From positions 23,235,206-23,299,205 of the forward strand of contig NC_058044.1 of NCBI RefSeq assembly GCF_020085105.1: 64,000 bases of DNA, in the 5' to 3' direction. The notes under the pieces were generated by a model, which was given only the letters and a program-made list of their open reading frames with translations, made no database searches and was not told where the DNA came from. This document shows positions 24,901 through 59,609 of this stretch, piece after piece. The position numbers were made by a program, and so were the translations under genes. Source of the DNA: Siniperca chuatsi (taxonomy: Eukaryota; Chordata; Actinopteri; Centrarchiformes; Sinipercidae). The first letter of the stretch is position 1. Each line of letters opens with the position of its first letter.

Positions 24901-25290
24901 TATGTAGGACAATTTATACACAAAGAAAACACAATGTACACAGAAATACATTTAAACAAGATAAAGCACATATTGAAAGATGCCATCACATACTGTGGAA
25001 AAAAGACAATTAAATAATGTAATAACATAAAAGAGAGGCAAAAAAAATTAAAAATAGAAAAAATATGTAATTTAGTCTGGAAATAAAGTTGGGAAAAGTC
25101 ACCGGACAGACAAATTATTTTTTATACAGCTAAAGAGAAAAAAATGCAAGCGGTCCAGTCTGTCGTCGCCAGTTAGACCAGTACGCATGCGCACAAACGG
25201 ACAGATCTGCTATTCAAAGAGCAATAAACTCTATGGATAAATCCAATTATGTTAGCATAGCCGCGACCTCTCCGCCTCTCCGTCTGCTCA
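21964..25290. other. Intergenic region between dnajb1 and tecr
   Basis: The dnajb1 and tecr genes are divergent here. The only notable structure is a perfect palindrome at 24,059-24,116. A 188-codon frame at 23,748-24,314 runs through that palindrome and is not convincing as a gene. The rest is AT-rich with no recognisable feature. Confidence 0.5.
24059..24116. repeat. Perfect 27-bp inverted repeat with 4-bp loop
   Basis: Arms 24,059-24,085 and 24,090-24,116 are exact reverse complements, with ACTG between them. Each arm includes AATTGTGAAAAAATTGGACG. Downstream sequence (about 24,120-24,240) looks like part of a dispersed repeat, so this may be a joint between two inverted repeat copies. 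Confidence 0.93.
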
Positions 25291-25296
25291 AATCTC

Positions 25297-25470
25297 ATTG
25301 GCTAGGTCGCTGACGATGTGGGCGTGGCATGAATGCCGACGGGTTTCATTGGCTGTGGTACGACGTAGTGCCCGCCTACGGTGGAGTCGGCAGTTGCATA
25401 TTACTCCGCTGATTGGAGGCGGCTCTGTCACTTATCTGGGATATTAAGGAAGGGGGTGCAAACTGCCAAG
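25297..25470 (+). promoter_or_regulatory. tecr promoter a with three inverted CCAAT boxes
   Basis: ATTGG motifs (reverse CCAAT, NF-Y type) at 25,297-25,301, 25,348-25,352 and 25,412-25,416 in GC-rich, CpG-containing sequence, spaced 51 and 64 bp. No TATA box. This looks like a housekeeping promoter feeding the short first exon with ATG at 25,471. Confidence 0.7.
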
Positions 25471-39045
<13,575 letters not shown>

Positions 39046-40409
39046 TGGACTACTCGACCTCTCCCTCACCCATTCAGCTCTCCCTGTTTGTAGCCGTCAA
39101 GTACACCCCCACGTCTCCAACCCCAACCCTAACTGAGAGGGTGCCCACTGCCCTCCCTTTTTCCATCCTCCATAATCTACACTGGAATTAGTAGACTGAC
39201 TGAAAGAATCTAGCCCCACCCCCCCAAACCACATTTTCTCTTTCCCTTCCTGTCTGCAATCCATCATGTTGAGTGAAAACGTAAAACACTACACTTGCTC
39301 TATTTTTTTTTTTTTTAATTACCCACATACAAACCCATTCTGATTGGTTAATTGACTTGTGTGTGTTTGAGTTCCCAGAGCAGTCTTCACTAGCCTTCAC
39401 TTCAAACTAGCCAGTGTATACTGAATGACGTACTGTACATAAATACTGTAAGATGTGTAACCACTCTTATGTCATCTGTTGTTTTGGGCCCGAATCTGCA
39501 TCTGGTGATATTCAGTAAAACTTAAAACTGCTCAGTTTTTATATCTATTCATCTAAATTTGAAACCATGACAGCTTTTAATTTTGTTGATATCTGAAGTA
39601 ATTTATTAAAAAAAGGTAAACCCAAATGCTGTTGCCTTGCTCTTATTACAGGTGTGACTCTCTTTGTGCCAAAGACTGGGAATATTGGAGCTTTGTACAA
39701 GGATGTATTGTGCCAACAAGTTGAAGTGAATGGGACTTGTGATTATTTAAATTTCTCATTAATGTAGTGTCACCATTAGGCAAAACAGTCACATTTTACA
39801 GGCTGTAAGGGTTGAAATGTGCATGCGCCGTCTAAATTTGGCTGCAACAGTACAATATGTTCAAAATGTGTGGCATTTCATGTCGGATACCTGCAAGAAT
39901 TTGGCAAATACAAGATAACTGTAGAAAACCAAAAATGATCAACTTTTTTTATTGCAGTATTGATCAACCCAATACTGTATATGTAAAAGGGAAAAAATGG
40001 TTACGATGGATGAAATTTGTAGTAGGAGCGAGGGGAAGAAAACCTTCATCCAAACATTCAAAATGGTGGATAAATTATTTTTGGGGAAATAGTTGTAGTC
40101 TATATAGGTCGAGTTGTCCTTAACGAGGGAATGGTGATTTTAGCATAAAGTGCTTTTGTAAATGGCCACATGGTGGCGCTAAATTAACAAATTAATCACT
40201 TGGTTCTTGGACTCCTTGGCACAGATAATGAATTTAAAATCTCAGTCAACCAAAGACCACACTAATACTTTTGGGGCTGTCATCCAGAGGATTACTGTAT
40301 GTCTTGACATTAATAAGACTGAGGGTTGTAGAGCTTAAACAATATTGTTTATTGTGAACCGCAGCACATATATACAGAGAAGATGAAGAAGTATCAGAGG
40401 ATGTACTGA
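39046..40409. other. Convergent spacer between tecr and ndufb7
   Basis: Holds the 3' untranslated regions of both genes, which converge. The candidate tecr signal ATTAAA is at 39,605-39,610, and the ndufb7 signal (AATAAA on minus) at 40,348-40,353, 57 bp beyond its stop. Nothing else recognised. Confidence 0.55.
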
Positions 40410-42826
40410 TCATGCAGCTTCAGCCTGAGCCTCAATTCTCTTCTTCCTCAGCTGGAGCCTCCTCTCTCTCTCGTACTCCTTCATACGCATCACATAGCTG
40501 AGACAGAACAACAGGGTACGTAGTTAATGACAAGATGGATGTATATTATCACCTTTTGACAAAATTAATTGTTAAATCTGAAGTTGAGTATCTTGACTCA
40601 AGTGCCATTACATGTTAACGGATTCAATCTTTGAGCTACAATGTTATTAGGAAACTCTGTCCTGAAATATGAGAAGAAAGAAAAAAAAAAATGTTTCTTT
40701 GGGTTTTTGTGGTGTCCTAATTTTCAGAAAGGAAAACTAGCTACTTAGTTTATACAATCTTGAAGATCGTTTTAAACCAACATGGATGAGAGGTCCTTCA
40801 AATGCTCACAAAAATGGAAATCTACATCCACGACAACTGGGCAACTCCATCTGCTGAGGAAGATGGTGTGATACGATCAAAAGCTCCAGAACAGCTACTA
40901 TGTGGACCTAGTGGTGAGAGAGTTGTCAATCCCGAAGCCATATACTAAACGCCTTACTGAGAGGAAGCCAGCGAGTGTGGTTAGATTGAGGTTTTCTGAG
41001 TTTTTGTTTTGGCCACTAGATTTCATTTCAACTTTATTTTTTTAGTTAGTGACAAACAAACTTGAACTAGATATGAATAATGTATGAATTAGATCTGTTG
41101 CATATCTGATAGTACTGCATGTCGCCCAGTATGAGTAGTTTTACTGGTGAACCCATCATGAATCAGCAGGAAGCTTACACCTCAGGTTCCCAAACCTTTC
41201 AAAAGTCTTAACTTTTACGCCACTGTAAACACTTACTCCTGGTGTTCGCAGTAGTCCCAGTCGTGTCTCTCATGCTTGCAGGCCAGGAAGTTAGGCCAGT
41301 TGTCCCTCTTGCACTTCATGAGTTTCAGGAGGTACTGGGCACAGTAGTCCCTCTGCTCCAAAGGCAGCTGGGCCAAGTTCATCTGCTCCTGGCTTGCTAC
41401 CATCTCTGGCAAAAGAGATACACATTTTCAGGGTCATCTTTCAATGTACAAGGACCCGATGTTACTAAATGGATGGTTGTGGGAGTCTTAAGGAGTAGCT
41501 GAATACAGTGTTTCTTATGAAAGTACTGTCCAGGGTAGAGGCTCTGTTTATTTATAATACATACTAAGGATTTTCTAGATGTTCTAGCTCTTGTATACAA
41601 ATATTAGACATTATTAATCATTTTCACTGCACAGTGCCATTTATGGTGGCTTTACTAACCGGCTCAAATGCCTTTGCCATGCACCATACTCAAACTAGAT
41701 TGTAAATGGTCCATTCTTTGATTTAAAAAAGGGAATTTCTTAAGTGGGGTCCAATGACACTGACTTCATGAGGTATTTTTGCTTGATATATTACATGTAC
41801 CTCAAGCAACAGTTATGAACCAGAACATGTGCAAATCCCAACAAAATCACAGGATCTGAAAGTCTCAAAAAACTCCATCATTCATTGTATGTGGGGCACA
41901 CCCAGGATTTGTCTCTAGACAACATCACAATCCCCTTTTGCTGTCCAGACTTGATTACATTTGCCAAATAAAATGCTCTCTCTAGCAGACATATATGTGA
42001 ATTGTATTTTAAAGGTGGATTTTACCTTTTGCATGTATTCGTATCTTCACAAGACATCAATATATTACTGAAATACACCTTATAGTTCAATGTGATGTTC
42101 TATCTTTTGGAACAACCAGGCACTTGTGGTGGTGCTGGGCAGTATATCTACATATAGTGTTTATTGCTTATTAAGTTTAAATATATTACAGGATTTTAGT
42201 TTTTGTCTGAAAACTACCAAATGTGTTGTTAAAACCAACAATACACAACTGTTATTACTAAATCACCCTCCTCCCTAAATACTTGAAGTAAATGAAGTGT
42301 CAGCTGATATTTTCGATCTTGTCACCCTGCCCAAGTCTTGAAAGGCTACAGAAAAGGCATCGATAATTCACCCGAAATTCAGCGTAAACTAGCCAATTAC
42401 TTTATAATTTTGATGTTACAATACAGTGATTTTGCATATATATGAACAAGTTGGAGCCCATGGTTCAAATAAGCAGCCACAGACTAGAAAGGGGCAAACC
42501 GCACCAGCTCACTTTACACTAAACTCCTCTGACAGCAGTTAGCTGGTAAGCTAACCAGCGTATTATTACTGTCATTAACGCAAAGCTAGCTCGGCTAACG
42601 TTTGACGAGCTGAGCTAGCATAGCTGATAAGGGAATCAATTTCAATCCAGATGATTTTAAACACATTGTAGGGTGCAGTTATACGCGTCTATGAGCTGGT
42701 AACTGCTGACAAACCTCTCTCGTTCCTCTCTGGAAAACCAAACTGGGGGTCGAACTCAATTTTCCTCGCTGGGTCCGGCTCGGTTTCTGTCTCGGTGACA
42801 TACCGTCTGACCAGGTGAGCTCCCAT
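40410..42826 (-). CDS. ndufb7: NADH dehydrogenase 1 beta subcomplex subunit 7, complete
   Basis: Accessory subunit of mitochondrial complex I on the intermembrane-space side. Exons on minus: 42715-42826, 41237-41405, 40410-40497; phases agree, 369 nt, 122 aa (human 137). It starts MGAHLVRRY, with the Gly-2 that is myristoylated in mammals. It then shows [10 protein letters not shown] and the twin CX9C core: [15 protein letters not shown] and [16 protein letters not shown], the cysteines expected to form a Mia40-dependent coiled-coil helix pair. The C-terminus is a charged helix ([17 protein letters not shown]) ending earlier than in mammals (EAQAEAA). Human NDUFB7 is likewise next to TECR and opposite in orientation. 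Confidence 0.96.
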
Positions 42827-43055
42827 GGCACCGACGATGTTTACGCACTGTTAGCTAAAATTAATATATTCTGTTTGCTTCTGCTGCGCGCTAATCTAAT
42901 ATTTTCGAACCGATTCCGCTGTCTGCCATTCGGTCACCTCCACAAGCCCCCTGCTTCTACTTCCGCCTCGCACCGGAAATAAACAGCCGAGCGGTCCTTC
43001 AGAGAAACACCTTCCCTCTAGCCAAGTAACAAAGGTTCCGTTGCCAGTTGACTTG

Positions 43056-46000
43056 CCTTCTTCTTCTTCATTTCTACTTTGATTATGCTTTTACCTTACT
43101 ATAATTTACTGTCATATTTACTTCTACTTTCATCTTTTTTGTCTGTCAGATCATTTCCCCCCACCCCTATATGTGCTGGAATCCAGATGAATTTCACTAT
43201 TACTCCTGCTTTAATAATTCTGAAGATAGTTTGAGCTATTTCCAGCATTATGTCCTGCCCTTAACTCTTGAAACTTGTTAACACACTACAAGAACCTGAA
43301 CTATTAAAACTTTGCCTGGTTTGACGTTTTCTGTCCACTCAAGGACTAAAAGAATAGCCAACATTTCCCATGTAAATACTGAAAGGTTGTTTTCTCCATA
43401 AAGTTCAAGTTCAAGTTTAATCTGGTCCTGAATTTTTCTTTTTGTGAAATATACTACCTTTGTCTTTGCCCCTGACAATCGAAACCCCTACTCCCTTTCC
43501 CAACCCTCTACTTTCCTTATTGCCTCTTGCATTTTCCTGACTACATAATCTATATTCCTTCCCTTTTTCCACATAACTCCATCATCTGCAAATAATGCAG
43601 CACCAATCGACCTATCTATACTATTAAACACTTCATTTATCATGACTGAGAACAGAACTGGACTGATTATATGCCCTTGAGGAGTTTAGTTTTCCACAAA
43701 ATACTTGGAACTATATTCTTTCCCTTCTCTTACTGATATCCACCTCGTTGTTAAGAAGTTTTTAACCCATCTACACATTCTCCCTCTTATTCCCATTTGA
43801 TGTAACTTGATCATTAACCCTTCCTTCCACAACATGCCATACGCCTTCTCAACATAAAAAAAATACAGCTACTAAACTCTCTTTATTCATTTGAGCTTTC
43901 CTAATTTCATTTTCTAAACACAGAGCCGGATCAATTGTGCTTCTTCCTTTTCTAAATCCGCTTTGGTAATTCTTTATCAGATCTTTTGTCTCTGTATGAA
44001 ACCTTAATCTTTCGTTTATCATTTTTTCCATAATTTTTCCTACATGTGATGTCAAAGTAATCAGTCTATAGCTTTCTGCCAAGCCTGGATCCTTACCTGG
44101 CTTACATATGGGGACAATAACTGACTCTTTCCATTGACTTGGTAAGCATCCCTTTTCCCATCCCTTATTATATAATCTTAACAATATTCCATTTCTCTTA
44201 TCACTTACGTTTCCCATCATACAATCACTTATTTGGTCTCTCCCTGGTGTTGTTTTCCCCGACTTTCTTAATGCATTATTTAGTTCTCTTATAGTAAGCA
44301 ACATATTTATTGCACTTCTGTCTTTCTTATCATCCTGCAGTGCTTCTAAATATTTTTCTATTGTTCTATTTCTCTGTTTCTTTTCCTCATTACTCATTTT
44401 CAGTACCATGTACCTTAACAAATGTCCTTGCTAATAACTCTGCTTTATCCTTACCTTCTATTACTACTCCCCCCCATCTTTCATTATATGATATTCATAT
44501 TCTTTTCTACTTCCGGACACCCTTAATCATCCCCCATACTCTTTCTAATGGTAAAGTCCTTCCTAGTGAGTCACACTCTTCTAAAAATCCCTTTTAACTC
44601 TCTTTACTGTATTCTTAACTACTGCCTGCTTTCTTTTATAGTAAATAAGATTCTGAAAATTAAGTGTTTTCTTTTTTCTTCAAGACTTTAAATTGAGAAA
44701 AAGATTTTTAATTGCAGAAGTGCATTCTTGTGTCCACCACAGACCTATCTTTTTTCCTTTTATTACTGCTTCTTTTTGGTATTGACTCTGCTGCTCCTAG
44801 AATAATACTGTTTATTTCTGCATTGAGGTCATCAATTGCTTGGTTTATATTTACCTTCTTTAATTTCCCTTCAGTTATTACTCTATACTTGTTCCAATTT
44901 GCTTCTTCAAATTTCCATCTTCCTTCTCTCTCATCCTGTTCTACTTCCCTTTCTACTCCAATACTTGTGAATATAGGATAGTGATCACTCCCTATAGTGC
45001 TTCCTTTAAATACTTCCCAACTACTTTCCCCGACCAAAGACTGTGATACCAAAGTAAGATCCAGTCCTGCTGCCTCAATCTCCAGCCTCGCCGCCGGCCT
45101 CCTGTCAGACCTCCGGCATCCTGTTTGACCCCTGGAGGGTCCCCGCCTTCGTCACCGACCTCTTAAGTTGCTCCGTATGTCTGGTCATCACCTGGACCTG
45201 CTCAGCCCTGCAGCCCTGCCTCCTGGGCTGTCCGCCTAAGATCTTCTGCTTGGCCTTGAATCTTCCAATGTTCCAGTATTGATTGTAGCGTTCCTTTCTC
45301 TAGTTTTTTGCTTGGGTTAAAGCATTTTCATACTTTCTTTCTTGCACCATGTTTCAACAACTACTACTTCTAATTCTTGTACTGTACCTAACTGTCTATG
45401 TTTTATACCTTCTTTGATAAATATCGCACATCCTCCACCATTTCCATTGTATCTATCTTGCGTATATGATTGTATATCCTTTAATAATAAACTCCAGATT
45501 TGGCTTGAGCCTTGTCTGACATCTGGTTTCCGATTTAACTTGTCAATGTAGCCTTTGAACTCTTGTCCATTTGCTGTCAGACTTCTGTTCCATTGTAATA
45601 GTAATAGCATTATGGCATGATATGAGAAGCTGTCTCTGAGGTCCCTTCTCAATGACTAAGGTCATCATGTATCTTTTTCCACGATAATGGATTGATGACA
45701 TAGGCTAAAACAGCACTAACCTGTCAATTGATATTCCTGTGTTGTCCTTATGTACCTGTGCTGTTGCATTTGTTTCAGGAGGTCTTTGGTTGACTCCCTC
45801 TTCTCTTCTTTCACTGTTACACATCCTCACAGCCTCTGCATATGTTACTTTTCATTCTGATCTTACCCTGTGAACATATTCTCTCACATTAAAGCTCATA
45901 TAGCCTACCATCACTTTTCCAGGAAGCACCTCATCATTGAACTGTAGCAGTACTGACTCACTATCCACTTTCCCCCCGTTCCTGAAGGCCTGCAGTCGTC

Positions 46001-46600
46001 TAATTCGTGATTTTTCCTCCTTTCAGCATTTTCCTTAGTTCTTTAAAATTTTCTCCAATGGGGATTCCTGTTATCACTCCCCTAGCTCCTCTCTGCTCAC
46101 CAACTAGCCTTCTTTCAATAATTTCTTTTTTACACACTGTTTACAGTTTCATCACTGTAGTTCTCTGCCACACTTTTGCATTTCACCAATAAACTACCAT
46201 CACGCAACACTTTTGCCATTTTTTCAAATGCCTTCCTCAATCCAGTTGTCAAAGTTGTTAGACTAATCGATGTTATCTCGCTCCCCACCTCCCCATCATA
46301 ATCTTTTTCCTGACATCTCGCACTTCCTCCTCCTCTTCTAATGCCTGTTTTCCTGAAGATGTCGACTGGTTATCTCTTTTATCCTTCCTCCCTCCTCCTG
46401 CCACTCATAAATTGTGTCCATTCCGTCTCCTTATCTTTATCCTCCGAAAATCCACCATTACTTGCCATTCTGATCCAGTCACAAATCAGATTATGCCAAA
46501 ACCACCGATTTGGGAAAAAAACGCGCACCAACAGGCTGACGTTCCGCAAGCCGAGACCACTCGGACCAGTACTTTCCCTAGTTGGCTGGCGTTGTTTCCA
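43056..46600 (-). mobile_element. I/Nimb-type LINE, degenerate
   Basis: Read on minus. About 46,000-46,600 looks like 5' sequence and part of ORF1. 45,317-45,652 and 44,708-45,052 are parts of the AP-endonuclease (GGGCAIFIKEGI; GSDHYPIF). 43,849-44,421 is the start of the reverse transcriptase (GKTTPGRDQI, QWKESVIVPICKPGKD, YQSGFRKGRSTIDP), with FADD further on near 43,640. 43,278-43,478 resembles RNase H (EMLAILLVLEW). The RNase H domain supports the I/Nimb group. The 3' end is a (GAA)-like tail at about 43,056-43,077. Several frame breaks, and a GC-rich non-LINE segment at about 45,055-45,310 splits the endonuclease. It lies between ndufb7 and the VCP-like gene. Confidence 0.78.
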
Positions 46601-47378
46601 TTAGCTTAGTATTTACTGATATTAGTAATGACAAAACTACTGATTCACTTGGAAATATTTAATGATGTAAACCATACAAACATTACAATTCAGCTCATAT
46701 ATTCAATATTTTATAGCAAGGCTGGATTTCCAAGTGGGCAACTGCACCAGGGCCCCAGGTTTTTGGTAATATATAAGGTAAGAAGAACCCTGGACATTTC
46801 TATAAAAATGAATTGCTTTTACATTTCTCAAATATAATCTGTTTTGACGCTTTGAGGGCCTGAAAATTCCGTTCATTTATTTGATTAATTGTATTGGGGT
46901 GTATTGGTACCTCAAACCTTTAGCAAAACTGAGACTATGTGCATTAGCAGACAAGGTCTATGTGGAAAAATATATTTTTGTGTGATTTGTGTGAACTGAC
47001 CCTTTCAGGTGGCTCAATCTTGTGGCTCTCTCTAGTCAAATCTAGTCTTGTCCGTTTATATTGTGCGTACATGATGCATATACATTTTGACTTGTCATCA
47101 TTTAAGAGTACTCTAAACTGTACTCTTCAAAGATACTTGTACAAAAATACTGCATTCAGTATTCCAAGATAAACCTTGTAAGAGTGTAGTGGTTTTTACA
47201 TTGAAAGTCAATATTATAACATACTTTATAGATCCTTATAATAATAATTATTATTATGTTGACATGTTTCCCATTTCCACTCCCATTATTTTTATTTTTC
47301 CATTCCTCCAAGGAAGCCAAGCACAGTAGTTGAAGAGGAAAACGTTGTGTAGCAGTTCAACTATATGATGAGTTTTTG
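46601..47378. other. Spacer below the VCP-like gene
   Basis: AT-rich, no gene recognised. A candidate poly(A) signal for the VCP-like gene (AATAAA on minus) lies at 47,291-47,296, 83 bp beyond its stop codon. Confidence 0.5.
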
Positions 47379-55980
<8,602 letters not shown>

Positions 55981-57600
55981 GACTGCTCTGCTTTGTCTTG
56001 TCAGATGTCAGATATCCTCAATTTTTCACACTAGGATCTGCTCCCTCACAGTCGTCTGCAGTTGTTTACTGTGGTATATTCAGGAGCTGATCTTGTATGG
56101 TCTGATTTCTGCTGTGATCAGTGCCAAAGGTTTCAGGTTCTGTCTGATCTGATTTGCCCTGGTGTGGTTTTGGTCTTCCTGGAGGCCAGAAGTTCCCAGC
56201 AGCGAGTCTCAGTCTTTTCTTTTTCCTTTGTTGCCTTGAACCACCATGTTTGTGGGAGCTGCAGCCTGTCTGTTTATCAGTGGAGGTATAAATATTCTCA
56301 TCTGCTTCCCTGTCTTATTTGTAACCCCATCGTGTGCACACACACTTTCACACACCCCCACACACACACAGAGATCCCAAGCACTTACCTTGGAGAGTGT
56401 CCCAGGACAGATATAGCGTGATATTTCCTCCTCCCCCTGCTTCTAACCAGCAGATGCAGGCACAAGTGCCTAGCTGGTCACGGAGAACACTTCCCGGCTT
56501 ACTGTGAAATATTTACAGGTCAAAATAAATGCTGTATAGAGCCTATTTTCCAAAAGAACAGACTTATAGTCCGTCCCGTCTGGATAAGTCTTTCCTTTTC
56601 TAATACGCAGCATGGTCTCTAATCCTTCGACTCCTTGTCGTTGTGACTGAAGGGAGCTGCTGTTGTAACCCAGCTGCTCCAAACCCTTGTTGGATTCCCT
56701 CCCTCACACACACACACTACGTTATGCACATTTGTGTCTCGTACACACACACCACATGAACAAAAACATGCACAAACACTGTTTATACTTTTCACAACAT
56801 GCAACATGCGTTCACACACACTCAGAATGGACACATTGTGGTGTTTTCATTGAAACTTTTATTACTAAAATTGTCCTTTAACAAATAACTTGAGACAAGC
56901 AACAAGGGCATAGAAGCACTGTACATTCCCCTTGTGAGATTCTGAACACAGCTGTCCTCTCCGAGAGACTTAACTAATATAATAATGAAATGATCTGAAT
57001 ACTAACAGTGGCAACAAACTTTGTAAAATACACAGTCAACTAACTGTAATAATATGAAAACGTGGTCTTGGAAGTTGCAAAGAAAGTGAAAGTGAAAGGG
57101 AAACTGAGGGGAGAGAGGTAGAGGAGGTTTAAATGCACAAAGAAATGTTGATTTGGACATCAATGTGTGGAGAGTGGACTGAAAACATTTACAAAATGAA
57201 ACCAATATACTGAAAGCAGAACATACAAATATGAGAAAATCAACTGTAGTTTTTATAATGCATGCACAGTGGAGATGCTAAACCTGGAATGTGAAGGTGG
57301 GAATGAGATGTGTGATAATTTGACAGCATTTGGTTTCTAAGGTTTGACCGGTACAAACAGTTAAAAAAATGCTGGTGGTAGCCTATGAGATTAGTTGATT
57401 GATTGACTCAGCTTTACCCTGCGATAACATATTTCAGTTAGATAACTGTATTTCAATAATTTACAAATGGAGGCTGCCTAATGTATTAAATTGACTTCTT
57501 TTCAATATATTTACATATTCACTCTATTACATCTAGTTAAGAGTTGACTGATCTGCTGATTTCAGTTCAGTTAGCTGGAGCGCTTGATCAAAATCTTGAA

Positions 57601-58325
57601 GCCAGTTTCACAAAGATATTTTACACTGGTCTGTAGTGTTAGGCCGGCCTTAATTCTGCTCTTAGATTAGTCTAATGCAAGTTAGACTGACTTATTTTAA
57701 CCTTAAAAAGTTAGCCACCAGGTACGAACTAAGAGCTGTGTTTCCATGGTAACAATCAGTGACACCTGCTGACCAGTGGCACCAAATGACAAAAAGAGGA
57801 AAGCATAGCTCATAATTAGTGGTTTGCTAACTATGTTGGGGAGCAATAAGAAGGGAGAGAGTTTTTAGGAAATATACAGCAGCGAGGACATCGTCAGTCG
57901 TTTTCATTTGTCCAAAGAAACGATCCTGAGTCTGACTGACTAGTTGCCAGAAAAACTGAGTCCTGCCACATTAAGAAGCCACAGCATCTCAGCTCTGCTA
58001 CAGGTCTGAACTGCGGTGAGATTTTTATATTGTTACACTGTTTGCTGAATTTTCCCAGAACAAAATGTCGTTGTAAGCTTTAATCCTTCCAGAAAACATT
58101 TTCTGCTGGAGTGAATGGAGCTGAGCGGTTTGATGCAGTTGCTGGTCAGCCATGTTTTTTCAATTGAAAAAAGTTTTAATTTACCCACAAATCATTGCAA
58201 ATCAGTCCTACTTAAGATAGTCAAGAACTAGACAGCTTTGTGCAACGGATTCATTTTGACGTCTATCTGAAGTCTGAAGTCTGTCTAGTGTTATCTAAGC
58301 CTAAATCTATCGTTTTGAAACCGGC
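57601..58325. mobile_element. MITE-like element with GCCNGTTTCA termini
   Basis: Left end GCCAGTTTCACAAAGATATT and, inverted at the right end, GCCGGTTTCAAAACGATAGA, about 725 bp apart. No coding capacity and no clear target duplication; family not assigned. Confidence 0.6.
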
Positions 58326-58592
58326 CCCTGATGTGGTGATGCAGAAGCCAGAACAGATCTCGACTAGATCTTGTTTAAAAACATTATGAACAAGTTTATG
58401 TACGTCATAGATTTTAATCTGAAACATTGAGCTACACAAAATCACGAGCTGACAAGGTAACCAAGGTAAACGACCTCTCAAACATCTACCCTACAAACAC
58501 ATTACGTAATGGCAACGTTGCAGTCCTGGTGCTGAGAGTCTCTGTTGTTTGAATCTTTCCCGTCCGCTTCTGAGTTAGCTTTCGATCATCAG

Positions 58593-58614
58593 ATTGGCGG
58601 TGCCTTCTCATTGG
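58593..58614 (+). promoter_or_regulatory. Pair of inverted CCAAT boxes
   Basis: ATTGG at 58,593-58,597 and 58,610-58,614, about 40-60 bp above the ATG of the small spliced locus. This fits an NF-Y-type TATA-less promoter. Confidence 0.45.
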
Positions 58615-58653
58615 TTGAATGCAGCCTCCTCTCTTTGAAAGAAGCGCGCAGCT

Positions 58654-59584
58654 ATGACGGTTACAGTTGGCTGCATGACAACAAAGATGTCAAAATTTCA
58701 GCTATTTCTACCAACTCCGCAGGACAGTAAGTAAGAAACCACCAAGTGAATAATATTCAGAATATTCAAGTTTGTCTTCTTGTTTTAATTCTCATAACTA
58801 AAAGACTAAAAACGCTAACGTTAGCAGGTAGAAAATGCGTGGCGTCAGGCTTCTATTTAGTTTAGCTAATTAGCTAGCTATATTAATGGTATAGTAACAG
58901 CAAATGTTTAATCTAGGACAACTGTTATTGTAGTGGTAACGTTAGCTGTAGTCAATCAGATTATTCGACAATGAAAAATACAGGCAAGCTTAATGCTACC
59001 GCTAATTTATGTTATGTCGATTGAATGATTTCAAAGCTCCCTACTCCCGCTTGAAATGATGCTGCTAACGGTTGCGTCAAACCCTCATAACTGCTCTGAA
59101 TAGTTACCGCAGAGTGGCTACTGGCTAGCGAACTGAAAGGGGCTTGAACAGATGCTATCTTTGTGAATAGCAGCACTGTTGGATTATGTAACATTAGTGA
59201 TGTTATCTAAAGGTACACTAGCTATTTTACAACAATTAATCATTAAAGAGCGTAAAAGCTAATGTACAGGGCTTTTATTTACCTCAACAAAAGAGCACCA
59301 GGCCTTATGGAGATAGACTATTATCGGATAGGCCATTATCTTTTCAGGAAGGTACAGTATGTCTAAAACGATAAATGGTAATTCATCTCATTTAGTGCCA
59401 AAAAATATTACTGTTAGCCTTTTCTACACTTCTCTACATTGATTCACGCTGAAACTGTTCTTTATGAATTTCCAACTTTGTTGATTTATCCTCAGGTACA
59501 CTTTTTCTGACACCGACAGCAATGAGGGCTACACTGCCTGGAAGCTTAAAAACAGGGAGAACTCAGCCGTGGCGGCAGCAGTAG
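58654..59584 (+). CDS. Unidentified small spliced locus (53 codons, or non-coding)
   Basis: Exon 1 ends at 58,726 with a consensus donor (ACA|gtaagt) and exon 2 begins at 59,496 after a good acceptor (TTATCCTCAG). The frame from the ATG at 58,654 reads MTVTVGCMTTKMSKFQLFLP, crosses the junction and stops at 59,584. A second frame across the same junction stays open for longer (…STNSAGQ-YTFSDTDSNEG…, ending VAAAVGLGYYIAY at 59,609) but has no ATG in exon 1. I do not recognise either peptide. CCAAT boxes upstream and clean splice sites suggest a real transcript; it could equally be a long non-coding RNA or the 5' part of a larger gene. Confidence 0.35.
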
Positions 59585-59609
59585 GGCTAGGTTACTATAT
59601 AGCATACTG

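Larger units (their letters stand above)
55981..58640. other. Region above the VCP-like gene
   Basis: Should contain the VCP-like promoter. A good minus-strand splice donor (TCTCCAAG|gtaagt) ends at about 56,389 but has no start codon in the fitting frame, so it may be a 5' UTR exon. A MITE-like element lies at 57,601-58,325. No other gene recognised. Confidence 0.45.

Noticed and set aside
56380-56440. Candidate first coding exon of the VCP-like gene
   Set aside because: Strong donor but no ATG in the frame that fits exon 2. The exon at 55,958-55,980 encodes MPGSGGA, fits phase, and matches the known VCP N-terminus.
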